The notes under the pieces: model-generated | What the model was told of the DNA's origin: nothing | Seen by the model: the letters and a program-made list of their open reading frames with translations, nothing else | Database searches by the model: none | Program-made: the position numbers and the translations under genes | NCBI GenBank assembly: GCA_035048815.1 | Contig: JAUCBN010000042.1 | Span: forward strand, 11,067,501 to 11,131,500 | Origin: Abelmoschus esculentus | Taxonomy: Eukaryota > Streptophyta > Magnoliopsida > Malvales > Malvaceae | Direction: 5' to 3' | DNA: 64,000 nt | Part shown: one piece after another, positions 35,915-47,860 of the stretch | Position numbering within the stretch: the stretch's first letter is position 1 | Layout: each line of letters opens with the position of its first letter

Positions 35915-37230
35915 ATATCAACCACTTTAGACTGTATGTCTGAAATTCATGGCTGATGCAGTTTTTTATAGAAGATCTTGTCTCGGTTCTATCTATCTTT
36001 GGTTGCATTGTACTACAACTGCAGCCTGCAGGCCTCCATGACTCTTTTGACTGCGTCTTTCGATTTTTCCAAGCTCTCATCTTGTTCACTTGAACGATGC
36101 AATGACTTCTGGAATATGTATTTGGACGTAAGAAGTGTACAAAATTTTCAATATAAATTAATTAAAGATTTATATTCATTGCAATGCACGGCGAAAACTA
36201 AAAGATTTTATAAATACCTTAGTTTTATGGTTTAAAGACTTAGTTTAAGACGTAGGGTTAGAAATTTAGGGAAAGACTTAAGTTTAAGGATTTTGTTGTT
36301 GATGGTTTTTTCAACGTCCGTTTGATCTTCATTTATTCGCCAAACAATTTTTTATTTGATCGTCAATGATCGTTTATCTATTTTTTTAATCCTCAAACGG
36401 GAGAGATTATACGGTGAACCATGTTCACCACGTCATCCATGGCCTAAGTAATCAGGACCGTTGATCTTTAAATAACTACCTAATAACTACTCATCCACTA
36501 AATCCATGTAAGAAAAAGGTGATGATTCACTAAATTGCTAGTTATGTCAATGTGTCAACCTCACAACTTTGCACTATTTTACAATCAATTAATTTCTAAA
36601 ATATAGTTTTATAATTAAAGTAATTTATTATTATAATATAATATCATGACTATAATAAAATATAAATTAATTGTCGCAGAATATGGTAAAAAAATTAGTA
36701 GTCTAATCTTGTTAATTTCAATCGAAGTCAAAATAATTTAACTAAAAATAGTTAAAAGGTAAATTTAACTAAACACAACTATCGAATTGGCAAAAAGTGT
36801 AATTGTTATGGGATAAATTGTTCATTTTAAAAAACAATGTTTTCAGTCAACAAATGTTAAAGCAAATTTAATGATGGCAAATTTAGACCGATTGAAAATT
36901 TGATGTTGACATAATTTACCCTAATTTCTATTGTCATTTTAGGCTAAAAATTGCATAAACAATTATAATACAATTATAACAAATTACATTTAAATTCAAA
37001 CTCAAAATCCAAAATTATAAAATTCAAATTGATGGTCCTATACTCCTATCTGGTGTAAATCCAATGGTACAGAGCCGTCCAAAAACACGATTTTCATATT
37101 TGAAAGCAGTTGGGATTACTTGTTGGAAAGCAAAAGAAGCAAAACGCCATTTATTTTGCCTTAAACAAGCTCAGTCAGAATGACACCTACAAGAAATTTA
37201 CAGATTTCTCACAGTGATGCCAGCAGAGAA
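35915..37230. other. Intergenic region between two minus-strand genes
   Basis: It contains the CASP-like gene 5' flank and the 3' flank of the next gene. At about 36400-36530 a GGTGAACCATGTTCACC-type palindromic word resembles the ends of the small element at 40733-40866. Nothing else was recognised. Confidence 0.45.
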
Positions 37231-40200
37231 TCACAGCTTTCTCCATATATTGATAATCCCATCAGCAAATGACTTCAGGTTCCCCCAAAGGGACGACTTC
37301 TTCCAACTTTCTGAATCATCGGTCTGCTTGCTGGAGTGGTTCCTAGATAATAATGTTACGATAGATAATTCGTGAAAAATAAACAGACATGTAAATACAA
37401 TTCATTTTGAATGAATGAATCGGATAAAAAAACAAAATGCCGTAGATAACAGGGCCTAATAAAATCAATAGTAAGAATTATTTCCGTTTATAAATATGCA
37501 TAAAAAATTAACATAGTAGGGTATCAAACATATAGATACTTCAGAGCAATCAAATCCATGGCAGTATGATGCCACCACATATACAAATGAGAATATGCAG
37601 ATCACATTTCGTAGAATTAAGAAAAATAAAAAGTACTTAGATGAGTACACAATTTGAGTTATTACAGCAGCAATGAATACTGTCATTTAAATGCAAAAGA
37701 ACAAAATGTAGAGCAACATTCGAGGTGGGGGCACGATGAATATACATGCAAGCGCATCGACAAACATTTTCCACTTATTCTTTAAAACGTGGAAAAACAA
37801 TTCTAGACATTTAACTTAAGAGTAAAACCCAGCATGCATTCACCAGCCATGCAGATGTAAAAAGGTCAAAATATAACTCACAAGAGGAAGTTATGACCGA
37901 AGAAATGCATTCTAAAAAGGTAAACAAAAGATGCAGTTAAACCTCACTCTAATCAGCCCAAATAATGTTAACACAACCATTGTCATTTTTTCATTTATAA
38001 ATCTTCATATAGCAACTGAATTCATTCACTAATTGTGCTGTTAAGAGAAAAGAGAACTTACCTTGCATATTTTTCCTCTTCTACAAATTGTTTGTGGTGC
38101 TCAGCCTTAAGCTCTGGACTCCCAGACCCTAATAACTCCTTTGATGGAGTCTGTGCCTTTTCATCACTCTCTTCATTTCCAATCTCAATTTCTTCTTTTA
38201 ATAGATCGCCTTTGACTACTCCAAAATCAGATTGAACACCCTGAGACTCAGTTTTACCCCAGTCTTCTGATTCAAGATCTTGATCTGTAGCTTTCACACT
38301 TTTTTGTTTGTCCGGAAACATTTCAAAATTTTCAGAACTATCTATCCCAATATCCTCTACTTTATCATCCACTCGTCTCTCAAGACCCTTAGCATCAATG
38401 TTTACTACACTATTTTCTTCCAAAACAAAATCACAAAAGCTACCCTGAAAATAAAATGACAATTCAGATTACAAGGTTTTATATGGTTCCACAATTGCAC
38501 CAGTAAAATAATATTTATAGAAAATAAAACTAGAAGGGATTCTTGAGAAGGAAAGTTTAATTTAAAAGTTGGGCAGCAAGTTATAAAGTTATCCTGTAAA
38601 GATATAGAAGAGCCTAAGGCATAAAAAGTATGACCAATGAAATGCATTCTAAAGTATTAGGCTATTAGAGGTATATTTGATGAGCTTGAAAACATAGTTT
38701 TTAAGCATTACTTCAAAGAAACAAGTTAAATGTTGTTTGCATTTGATGGCTAGAGAAAAACAAAAGAATAAGGAAATACTTATAGACAAACTTCTACATT
38801 CAAGTATTAAAATTGCGAGGAAATGACTCCATATTAGTCACAACAACTGCAACTAAAGTAAAATTCGTAGAGTTTCTTGAGAAAAATGCCAACACTACTT
38901 TCAGTGCTGAAGCAACCTTCTAACTAAAGCAAATTTTATCTATTAGAAAATACATTTTTGCATTTATCATTGAAAGAAAAAGCACATAGAAATAGCACTT
39001 ACTCTGTAAGCCTCCAGTTGCTTGTCATTTGTGTCAAGAATCTTTACATCATCCACAGAATTTGCACAAGTGACATCTTGGATTCCGAGTCCAGTTGAGA
39101 CCACTTCAATGACAGAAAATGATTTATCCTCATTATTGACAACTTTTGCCGATAAATTTTCATATCTGCTGCTTGAGGAACATACATTATGTTTATATTC
39201 CAACTCTTGAAGAACCTTCCTAACAACATAAAAAGAGCCACCCACTTCTTTTTTAGCTTCAGTTACAGATGGAAATTTCCCAGCATTCATTGATCTATAC
39301 CTGGAAAAGGATAATGTAAAGTTTTAATCATGTACTTACTAAGAAACTATGAATTAGAATTTGGGACTATGCAAACTTGAAAGGACATTCTTAGTTTCCA
39401 ATAGTTGGCAAATGGTCATCCCTGGCACAATCCAAATACACAATTTGAATTAGGGTTAAAGGGAAAGATGCAACCATAGATATCTGATGGTTGGAGTATT
39501 TTCTATTTAGAAAAATTGCATTTAAGAAGATGAAAATTTGATCTAAAGACGGTTACTATGGTGTTCAATGGTAAGAAGAAACAGGGAGAGAAACGAGGAT
39601 GTAGAAGTCAACATTGCAGTTTAACAAAATGACTATCTCAAATATTGAATTATTGATCCCCCCCACCCCACCCCACCCCACACACACACCACCACCACCA
39701 CCACACACACAAAGCTTCTAACTATGAAATCCTAGCATGTTTTGATGTACCCTTAATTATCATCAGTACCATGCAAGATCAACCAAGCATTTGACAGTCA
39801 CAACACAAATTGCATTTGCCAATGCCAAAAGTTTCTAACACCTTTTTTTTTCTTATTTCATAGCAAAACATCACAGGTAAAAATGGAAAAGCAATTGAAG
39901 AAGGGATGCCTAAGATTCTTGATTGAAGATAATACTTTACTATTGAGGGAAACTACCTATAGGGAAAACTTAAGCAAACCCTTCCATTACAGGGGAAAAA
40001 ACGGCTTCATAATCAATAGGGTGTAAAGGAGTTAAATATTACACACATGTAAAACAACAGCACAACCTCATTTTAGCAACACAAAAAGAATAAGAAGAAT
40101 TATAATTCTCTACATGATCCTTGAAGGAATGGCACCCATAAAAAATGTTGAAACTTGGGAACCACGGGTATATAGAGTCCTCCTCAATTGAACCACTGCA

Positions 40201-40564
40201 TTGTGGGGTGACATAATAGAAATAACAACAGTACAACATAAGAACACAAAAGAGAGAAGGGGGAAAATGAAAGAGATAGAGAAGAGAAGACCTGTTGACA
40301 AAAGATTCGATCAAATCTCGACGCTCATCCTTGGTGACTCTTTTGCGCTTGGGAGAGTCGGAGGGAGAAGGAAGAGAAGCAGCAAATGATCTTACCCGTT
40401 GTACACCAACCCATGTTGCTGTAAAAATGGAATCACAAAGTTTTGTTTGCCGATTGGATTTCCATATCAAACACAAAGAACCTATAAGAAGAAGAAGAAG
40501 AAGACTAACCAGGAGCTGAGGAGGAACTGGAGCAGAATATCCGTCCACCTCTCACAATCTGCAT
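37231..40564 (-). CDS. At3g52170-like protein, five exons, 324 aa, probably organelle-targeted
   Basis: Exons on the minus strand are 40510-40564, 40292-40418, 39003-39300, 38062-38444 and 37231-37342. All four introns are GT-AG and the joined frame is 325 codons ending TGA. The N terminus (MQIVRGGRIFCSSS, then ATWVGVQRVRSFAAS) is rich in arginine, serine and alanine and lacks acidic residues, like a mitochondrial or plastid transit peptide. Residues about 45-90 hold the conserved block KRVTKDERRDLIESFVNR, with NAGKFPSVTEAKKEVGGSF and RKVLQELEY, recalled from plant proteins annotated as DNA-binding (At3g52170). The middle (about 100-285) is acidic and low in complexity. The tail SLWGNLKSFADGI is conserved in that family as I recall it. 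The molecular function is not established. Confidence 0.8.
39658..39713. repeat. Compound simple repeat in intron 2
   Basis: Runs of CCCCA, CA and ACC units follow each other within the intron between 39301 and 40291 of the At3g52170-like gene. This is a likely length-polymorphic microsatellite. Confidence 0.85.
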
Positions 40565-40732
40565 CCTTCACATTCACATACGAATCATTTCCAAGGCAAG
40601 GTTAGGGATCACAGTGGGACTTCACGTTTGAACACAACTTTGAAGTCAGTTTTGGAATTTGATTCTGGAATAAACCCTCGTTTCCTCTCAAAGGGGAGCG
40701 ACTGAGGGACTGGGTTTTAGCAGGTTTGACCT

Positions 40733-40866
40733 GTTCACCACGTGATCCAATTAATTAAAATCGTTAATTTTAAATTTTTTTAAATAAGTCAATTATTAAG
40801 TGATTATTTAAAGATTAATAATTTTAATTATTTGGACATAAATAATGTAGTGAACAAGATTACCTA
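40733..40866. mobile_element. Small inverted-repeat element (MITE-like, about 134 bp)
   Basis: The left end TGTTCACCACGTGATCC and the right end GGACATAAATAATGTAGTGAACA form imperfect inverted repeats that continue into ATTAATTAAAAT on both sides. It lies just upstream of the At3g52170-like gene. No clear target duplication was found. Confidence 0.5.
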
Positions 40867-41092
40867 ATAATCTTTCTGATTTAGGGTTTATTTTTTTCTC
40901 CTACTTTGACTTTGTTTCCATTTTTTTACTATTATTTACACTATTAATCACTCAACTTTAATTTATGTATCAATTTTATCACTGGATTTAAGCATTGACC
41001 TTTTGACATTAGTTCAATTTAATCACAGGAGCATTAAATTCGAAATGGAGGGCACTTTTCGCATAATATTAAAAGGTTTATATTTTGATACA

Positions 41093-41540
41093 GGTAAACT
41101 ACAATAAAAATCATTTAATTATGGATAAGACTATATTTAGGTCACCAAATTATGAGTAATGTTATATTTAGATCATCCAATTATTAAAAGTTATATTGGG
41201 GTCACTCAATTATAGTTAAGATTATATTTTGGTCATTTAATTATTTAAAGTTATACTTGAGTCATTCAATTATTAGTAAGTTATTTCAATTTAATCATTT
41301 TTTCTTTCAAATCACTTGTATACCCTTATTAATGTTAAAGTACTTCATTTAAAATCATTAATTAATCTAATACACAACTTGATATATATATTTTTTTAAA
41401 TATAAAGGACGACCTAAATGTAACTTCACCAATAATTGAGTGATCCAATTATAAATTTAAATAATTGATAACTTGAATTTAACTTTTAATAATTGAGTGA
41501 CCTATTACCCATAATTGAGGAACCTCTATTACAATTTATC
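41093..41540. mobile_element. MITE-like foldback with internal GTCACTCAATTAT repeats
   Basis: The ends GGTAAACTACAATAAAAATC and the reverse complement of ACAATTTATC match imperfectly. Both arms are followed by CAATTATGG-type words. The interior repeats a motif of the form TATATT-GGGTCA-TCAATTA several times on alternating strands. No ORF is present. Confidence 0.55.
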
Positions 41541-42620
41541 TAATATTTAAATTATAAATTTAAAACTTAAATTATTAGCCTGACACTCTATAACCTAAAC
41601 TATAAATCTTAAATTTTGAACTCTGACTTATAGTCATAAACCATAAATTTTATACCTTATAGTATAAACCCTTAAACCCTAATAATAATTTAAATCTCTA
41701 AACCTTAAGATTAAAAGGTTTATTAAAATTTACGCATACTTATTTATTAAATTATTTTTTATATTAAAATTATTTAAATTTAATGAGAAATTATAAGCTT
41801 TTTCTGTTTTAATTTCATTCGTTAGATTGTAGATCTGATCCAATAGTCGAGATGCGGCTGCGCATAAGATAAAAAGGGTGTTAGGGTGTTAAGGTTTCCA
41901 CTGTAACCGGTTATGGGTTTAAGTTTATTAGGCTAAATCGGGTTGATTGTAAATAATTCATATGGATTATATTTATTTAATTCAGGCTTGTAATTTGGAC
42001 TGTTATAATTAAAAAAGATTTGAGTTTTATTTATTTATATCTGTATTGGGTTTATTTATTTAACCGTATAAATAATAATATTCATAATAATGAAAGAAAC
42101 CGAAAATTAAAAGAGAAATAAAAAAATTAATATATCTATAATATTTTTATATTTTCAAAATATAAGATATGATATATATATATATATATATATATAAATA
42201 AGATAATAACAATAATTATTATAAACGAATATATATATATATATATACATATATAAAAGAATAATCGATGAGAAAAAATCATAGTAAAATGTATATTTTT
42301 TGATTTTGTACAAAACAAAATATAGTATATACTAGATTTTTTATTGGATTTTTAAACAAATTATAGAATTATATAAAATATATTTTTTAATAAAATTATT
42401 AACTTCTAATAACAACTAAATCACTTTATTAAAACAAAAATTAGAGCCAGGTTTAGGTCTCATATAAAATTAGTGATCACATTTTATAATATTTAATCAG
42501 AGTAAATCAATTAATAAATTAAATATTAATGATCCAATGGTTATATCATAAAAATCTATTTTTATTCGATAAAAAAATATACTACTTGACATAAGGATCA
42601 AACTTTAACATTATTTTTTT
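41541..42620. other. AT-rich intergenic DNA
   Basis: It contains degenerate ACCCTAAA-like words (41580-41715), LTR-like sequence at 41826-42060 resembling part of the 1740-1990 segment, and TA dinucleotide tracts at about 42173-42248. No gene was seen. Confidence 0.5.
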
Positions 42621-43099
42621 GGGTAAACTACTTCAGTGATCACAAAAAATCTATTTTGATAATCTAACTATCGAACTCGTCAATCAGGCCATTCAAGTTT
42701 TTAAATTGACCAACTATAGTCACCGTTGTTAAAATCCTAATGGAGAAGGTTACATGTCAGTTAAGTAAAATCGATAAAATTACACAATTAATCCCTACAT
42801 TTATTTATTATTTTAATATAGTCTTAATTTTAAATTAATAAATAAAATTAATCATCCAATTCGATAATGACACATATCATCACCAGATTATTTTATTTTT
42901 ATTTATTATTTAATATATTTTTCTCTCCAATCAGGTGATGACATGGTTGGTAAGAAAAAAAGGAAATGAAGATTTTGAGTTAGGGGAAATTTGAACTTCT
43001 TTGGAATAAACTTAACCCAACATGAAAATTCACTCTTCCTCTTGGATTTAACCATAAAAATCCCATCAAGATAGGTAAAATGTTCATTTTTTTGAATAG

Positions 43100-43486
43100 T
43101 GAGAGATGGACTATTACAAATTATAACCACCTAGATCGACCTATGTGGAAAGTCCGGTCTAGAATGGTCACATTTTTATTCAAGTTTCAAACCTAATCAA
43201 GATAACATTTAATGATAAAATTTCAAACATGATTATCATTTAAATCAAAATACATCATAATATCGTCATTACAAAATAAAGTGTATTTAAAACATCAGTT
43301 AGTAAAATATACACATGTCACCCTAAATGTAAACTAGAAAATTTAAATATTATATCAAAATATATAACTGAGAAATATGTAGGTCCTCAAAGTTACAAAT
43401 TCGGGTTGTCTATCTACAGATATCTAAAAGAAAAAGAATCAGGTATGAGATATGAAGCCTAGTGTGTTCCAACAATGCATAATAAA

Positions 43487-43523
<37 letters not shown>

Positions 43524-45060
43524 AGTAATATCAGAAAACATATCATGATACTTGTGACATGCTACCCTCCAACCGAACTTCTAGATACAGTTCCCCAAAA
43601 CAATATCTAATATTGGCATTAACCTAAGCTCGATAGGGCAAAGGTATCGACCTCAGTTGTAGCACGAGAACTAATAACAAGCGGAATTACCCTAACTAAA
43701 GTTAGGAACAGTAAACTGGCGAAATTACCAGCCGGATCAAGGCTGAACTCCAGACACTTCACAACATATCTCAAATACCCCAATGAAAAAGTCATGCAGT
43801 TTGTGACAAAAATCATAACAAAAATATCAGGAAATAAATAGGTTACTATGTATCTATGTCAAATCAAAAAATCATATAAGGTATATTAGGCATATATCAA
43901 GACTCCGTACAATCATGCTTAAAGTTCTAATAACATAGTATATATAAAAATCCTAAAAACTGTCATATGCACATAATTGTTTATCAAAATAGAAAAAAAT
44001 TATAAATAGTCATATTGCATACAAGGAACACACCTCAAAAGATAAAATTATTCGGTCGGTTTACAAGGCGTTTGAACTAAACTCTACTGCAGTATTAGAC
44101 CTTAAAATACAAAATAAGTCTAGATTAATTCGGAAATTTTAATATTGGATTTGTTCACATGATACAGGTGCATACGAGTCATAATATAATCTCACGATCG
44201 GTCAAAACGGGATAAGATAGATTGGACCGGTACGCGATCGGGAGGACTATAAGATCCACAATTAGTAAAATATCGATATTAATCCTTTAATTCAAGCATT
44301 GAACTTAGCAAAAAATTTCTAGTTAACGGGTCAACGGATTGAGTCAATGGATCTAGTCTGATCAACGGGCTAACTCGTTTTGATTCAGTTGACTCAGTCA
44401 GGTCGATTCCGATCTGTTTGGGGAATGATTCAAAGTGGGTTTGGATTAGTTTGGACCAATCGACTCCTGACCACCGTCTAGGGCTACCGAAAATCCCCTG
44501 GGTGGCGCGTAGAGGCCACATACAACCTGAATTAATCGGAAAACACACATACAACCTCAAAATTCCAAATTCAACACCGCAAGAACAATATTCCAAGCCA
44601 AAATCCAGAAACATCAAAACCAGATTTATAAACTTGCCAACTTACCAAAAAATATCTTGTTCTCCGATGATGGTTCTGTTAGTGACTAACGAAGGTGCTG
44701 ATAGAGGGATTTTGATCGTCTGGCCATGGCGAGCAAGAAGGGACTAACGACATGCCCAAACGTCGTTGGTGATGGCCAAAAATTACAAAAATATGATTGG
44801 ATTTCTCCCCTAGGTCAGACGAGCTTCGACTTTTAATTCAAATTGATCACGATTATTGAAACATGAATGGATAAAGAGGTTTTGTTCGGGAGAGAATGGT
44901 GATTCAGGTGGTGGCGATGGTGACAGCCATGAGCTGGCTGTGAAGGAGATTAATGGTTGTTGGTGTATAGGGAATAAGATAGGTCGAAGGAGAGGAATGC
45001 TCCAGATCTAGGGGGTCTTTTTTCGGTTTCCAAATATGGTAAGGGAAAGATTAATATCTT
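43100..45060 (-). repeat. Probable large solo LTR or LTR fragment (gypsy type)
   Basis: The non-coding segment contains GGTCTAGAATGG-like words resembling LTR C at 12943. Toward the right is a leader-like GC-richer part (44260-44990) with short ORFs and a minus-strand CGCCATGGCCAGACGATC. The style matches large plant gypsy LTRs. The termini were not matched, so the limits and orientation are estimates. Confidence 0.4.
43490..43520. repeat. (AT)n microsatellite
   Basis: An uninterrupted AT dinucleotide tract lies within the LTR-like segment. Confidence 0.85.
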
Positions 45061-45130
45061 CCCGATATAATATTATTTTATTAAAAATATAGTAGGTTTA
45101 AAATTTATTTACGGAAGTTTATAAACTAAG

Positions 45131-45202
45131 TGGCTTTGGCTCAAGTGGTTGGATAATTAATTGCAAATCAAGAAGATTGTGTGTTTGACACCCCAAAACC
45201 AT
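45131..45202 (+). repeat. tRNA-like sequence, possible SINE head
   Basis: About 71 bases have a box-A-like TGGCTCAAGTGG (45137-45148), a box-B-like GTGTTTGACACCC (45181-45193) 32 bases later, and an almost complementary acceptor pair (GGCTTTGG with CCAAAACC) ending CCA. The central TTGCAAATC resembles an anticodon loop with GCA (Cys). The stems are too mismatched for a working tRNA, so a tRNA-derived SINE or tRNA relic is likelier. A second box-B-like GATTCGAATCTCATG lies near 45338. Confidence 0.45.
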
Positions 45203-46306
45203 AATTCTTTTTCTTTTTATATTTTTCATGTGTTACATAAATAATTGATTGAGCTTTAACCTTTGAAGATCTATTATCTAACCTCATGAGTAAATTCGCA
45301 TTCACGAGCCAAAATGATATGGTATCATCGATGCCGATTCGAATCTCATGAGATTTCTCATCCAGTAACACCCTAAAAATAGGGATAAATTCTAATCATA
45401 GCTCGATAAATTAAAATTTTTTATTTTCACCATTGTTCCTCAAAATAAAGAGTTAACTACATCAGTGAAAACTAATAGAAAAAACACCTCCGATCTAATA
45501 AACTTCCCATCATTCATCACAAAAACTTCCCTGTATGTGTCATTCCTATGACTGGTCGTCAAATTGTTCATTCTGATATAAGAATACAATAGGTTCGAGT
45601 ACTAAAACTCATCATCGTCGTGAAACAACACGTATAAATCTAAAATTTGTCATCGCCATTGTCTTCTTTAAATAAATTATGTTACAAAACTTTTACATTA
45701 ATGAAGCCTTAGCCAGTGGCTTGGATGCTTGTTTTCTATCCTTTTATAATACTGGTTTAATCCCCTTAAACTCAAAACCCTCATTTTCTTTCTTTCATTT
45801 CTTTCTCACCAACTAGGTGGTGACATGTGTCACCATCTGATTGGAGAGAACAATATATTAATTATAAAAAAATAAATTAAAAATAATCAGATAGAATGAT
45901 TAGTTTTATTTATTTATTTAAAATTAAGATTAAATTAAAATAATAAATAAATTATAGAGATTAATTTTGTAATTTTACAAATTTTACTTAACTGATACGT
46001 CACCTTCTCTGTTAACTTTTAACGATGATGACTAGAATAGGTCGATTTAATAAGTTGAGTGGCCTGATTGACAAGTTTGATAGTTCGATGACCAAAATAG
46101 GTATCCTCAATCAATTGGTGGTCACTAGAGTAGTTTATCTTTAGTTTTTTAGATAAGTTGCGAAAATGAGATTAAAGAACTTTGACATTAAAATTACTAT
46201 AATATATCCTTATTTATGCTTTGGAAAATTAAAAAAAGACTTTAAATATAAAATTTATAGTAATTATTGTAACATTTTAAGAAAGCTATGAAAGGTGATA
46301 TGATAT

Positions 46307-46819
46307 TGTCACATTGGTAAAACTTTACTAACTCAAACGTGCGACCTTAGTCAACTATTGAGTACTTGTCCTACTAATTAAGCTTAAAAATGATCAAGCA
46401 AGGTTGCTTAGATCTTTTCGGAGGAAAAATTAGAACATAAAGAAAATAGCTAGATAGAAATGAGAGAAGTCTGATAGAATTCAAATTGTATTCTCAAAAA
46501 AATATGTGAGTAAATAAAGTGGGGGTAAGACTCTATTTATACCTAAAGCCCCTACATTTAATGGTAGAAATTAAATTACATTAATGAATCCGATTAACCT
46601 AATCTATAGAAATCTCTAAAATTAAGAAGAGCCATGAAAATACTACTTAATGAAAGAAAATTAATATTATATGGCTAAACTCCTCCAAGACTAATTTAAT
46701 TTTGTTCTAGGCCATCTCAGGCCTATTTTGATAGGCTTAATATTGTGCAAAGGGCATCTTTGACAATTTGGTTCGTACTGGTTGAACCTCAGTGCTGGTT
46801 GATCTCGATCGTTGGTTCA
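46307..46819 (-). repeat. 3' LTR of the outer gypsy element (minus strand)
   Basis: The plus-strand left edge is TGTCACATTGG. Much of the sequence matches the right LTR at 62155 to about 62650, including a TCAAGCAAGG-T-CTAGATCT block and the GGTTGAA region. The right edge is set at GTTGGTTCA because minus-strand TGAACC gives a canonical start. The purine-rich GAGGAAGAA lies just beyond. Confidence 0.7.
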
Positions 46820-47026
46820 TAGCCTGTAATATTCTTCCTCTACTTGAGCTAGTGTCGCCTTCGTCGTACGTTTTGAATGATGTTGTTCCACTTGGTCCTT
46901 GAACTTCTAAAGGGCATCATTTAGATCCCATCTCCCTTCAATATTGAGAATTCCCTTCTAATGAACAAATTACTCATGCCTAGACTGATGACTTGTTCGT
47001 CGGACGACTCATTCTTCTTGGACCTC

Positions 47027-47263
47027 TCAAACTTTTTTCTTATATGAGACTTTCACTTCGACTAGAGTTCGGTGTGACTTGTCTCGATCTGGATTCTCCT
47101 TATTTTGATGGTATGTCTTAAGTAGAATAACATTGAACACTGGATAAGTTCGGATAGTTGGTGGTAACTCCAATCTATACGCCATGGTTCCTACTCGCTT
47201 CAACACTTTGAATGGACCTGCATATCTTTGCACAAGCCCTTTGTGAATAGTTGGATTTTGCAA
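47027..47263 (-). pseudogene. Outer gypsy integrase C-terminus
   Basis: The fragment contains RYAGPFKVLKRVGTMAYRL, the GPF/Y module of gypsy integrases, then PVFNVILLK, and ends before a full chromodomain. It follows the catalytic core fragment at 47515-47860 with a short damaged gap. Confidence 0.85.
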
Positions 47264-47514
47264 GATCCAATAAGTTTAGTAAGGAAAAGGTCGCCAATTT
47301 GAAAATTCACATCCATTCTCTTTCAATCCACCTATTTATCCACATGCTTTCCCGTCTTATATAAACATGCTCAGGCTAAGTCTTGCTATTCTTGCTAGTC
47401 CTTGACAAATTTATATATTGTTGGATTTGACTCTTCATACCTGACAACTGAGTTGGGGGTGAGTGGTTGTTTTTCGATTACTACCTCAAATGGAATCCGA
47501 TTTGTGGCCTCACT

Positions 47515-47860
47515 TTAGTGCAAATTATAAGAGAGCTGAATCAAATCCAACAACTTTGGCCAATCGCGTTTCGTGGCACTTACATAGTTCCTTAAGTAGA
47601 TCTCCATGATTGTGTTCACTCTTTTGATTTGTCTATCAGTGGATGCAAAAGGGTTGAAAAGTTCAAGCCTCTCCCATGATTTTGAACAACTCGGTCCAAA
47701 ATCAGTCTGTGTATCGTGTGTCCCAATCAATGATGATTGTTTCTATCACTCCCTAATATTTTTCCACATGCTTGAGGAAAAACGAAGTTGCATCCTCGGC
47801 TGGGCAAACCTTCAATGCTGGAATGAATGTACCATACTTTAAAAATTTGTCCACAACCAC
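47515..47860 (-). pseudogene. Outer gypsy integrase catalytic core, 3' part
   Basis: Starting exactly at the nested LTR boundary, the minus strand reads VVVDKFLKYGTFIPA, then TIIIDWDTRYTD (second catalytic region), TELFKIMG, and after stops IKRVNTIMEIYLRNYV. The first half of the integrase (zinc-binding motif and first catalytic aspartate) is not present to the right of the nested element, so it was lost. Stops occur at several codons. Confidence 0.85.

Larger units (their letters stand above)
42621..46140. mobile_element. Large foldback element of family 2 carrying 2.8 kb of cargo
   Basis: The left arm (42621 to about 42995, starting GGGTAAACTACTTCAGTGA) is the inverted counterpart of the right arm (about 45765-46140, ending GTAGTTTATC). 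Both arms match the family-2 MITE at 32286-32829, including the CAATCAGGTGATGACATG and AATTAATAAATAAAATTAAT blocks. The interior (about 42996-45764) holds a probable LTR and a tRNA-like sequence, and no transposase was recognised. Either the cargo was inserted into an existing MITE or the arms moved it; the sequence does not decide. Flanking duplications are unclear. Confidence 0.65.

Noticed and set aside
39658..39713. Repeat tract considered as a CRISPR-like or regulatory array
   Set aside because: It is a compound microsatellite inside an intron with no spacer structure.
40039..40548. 169-aa membrane-like protein on the minus strand
   Set aside because: The leucine-rich part is intron 1 and the tail is intron 2 of the At3g52170-like gene read through. 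The spliced model is better supported.
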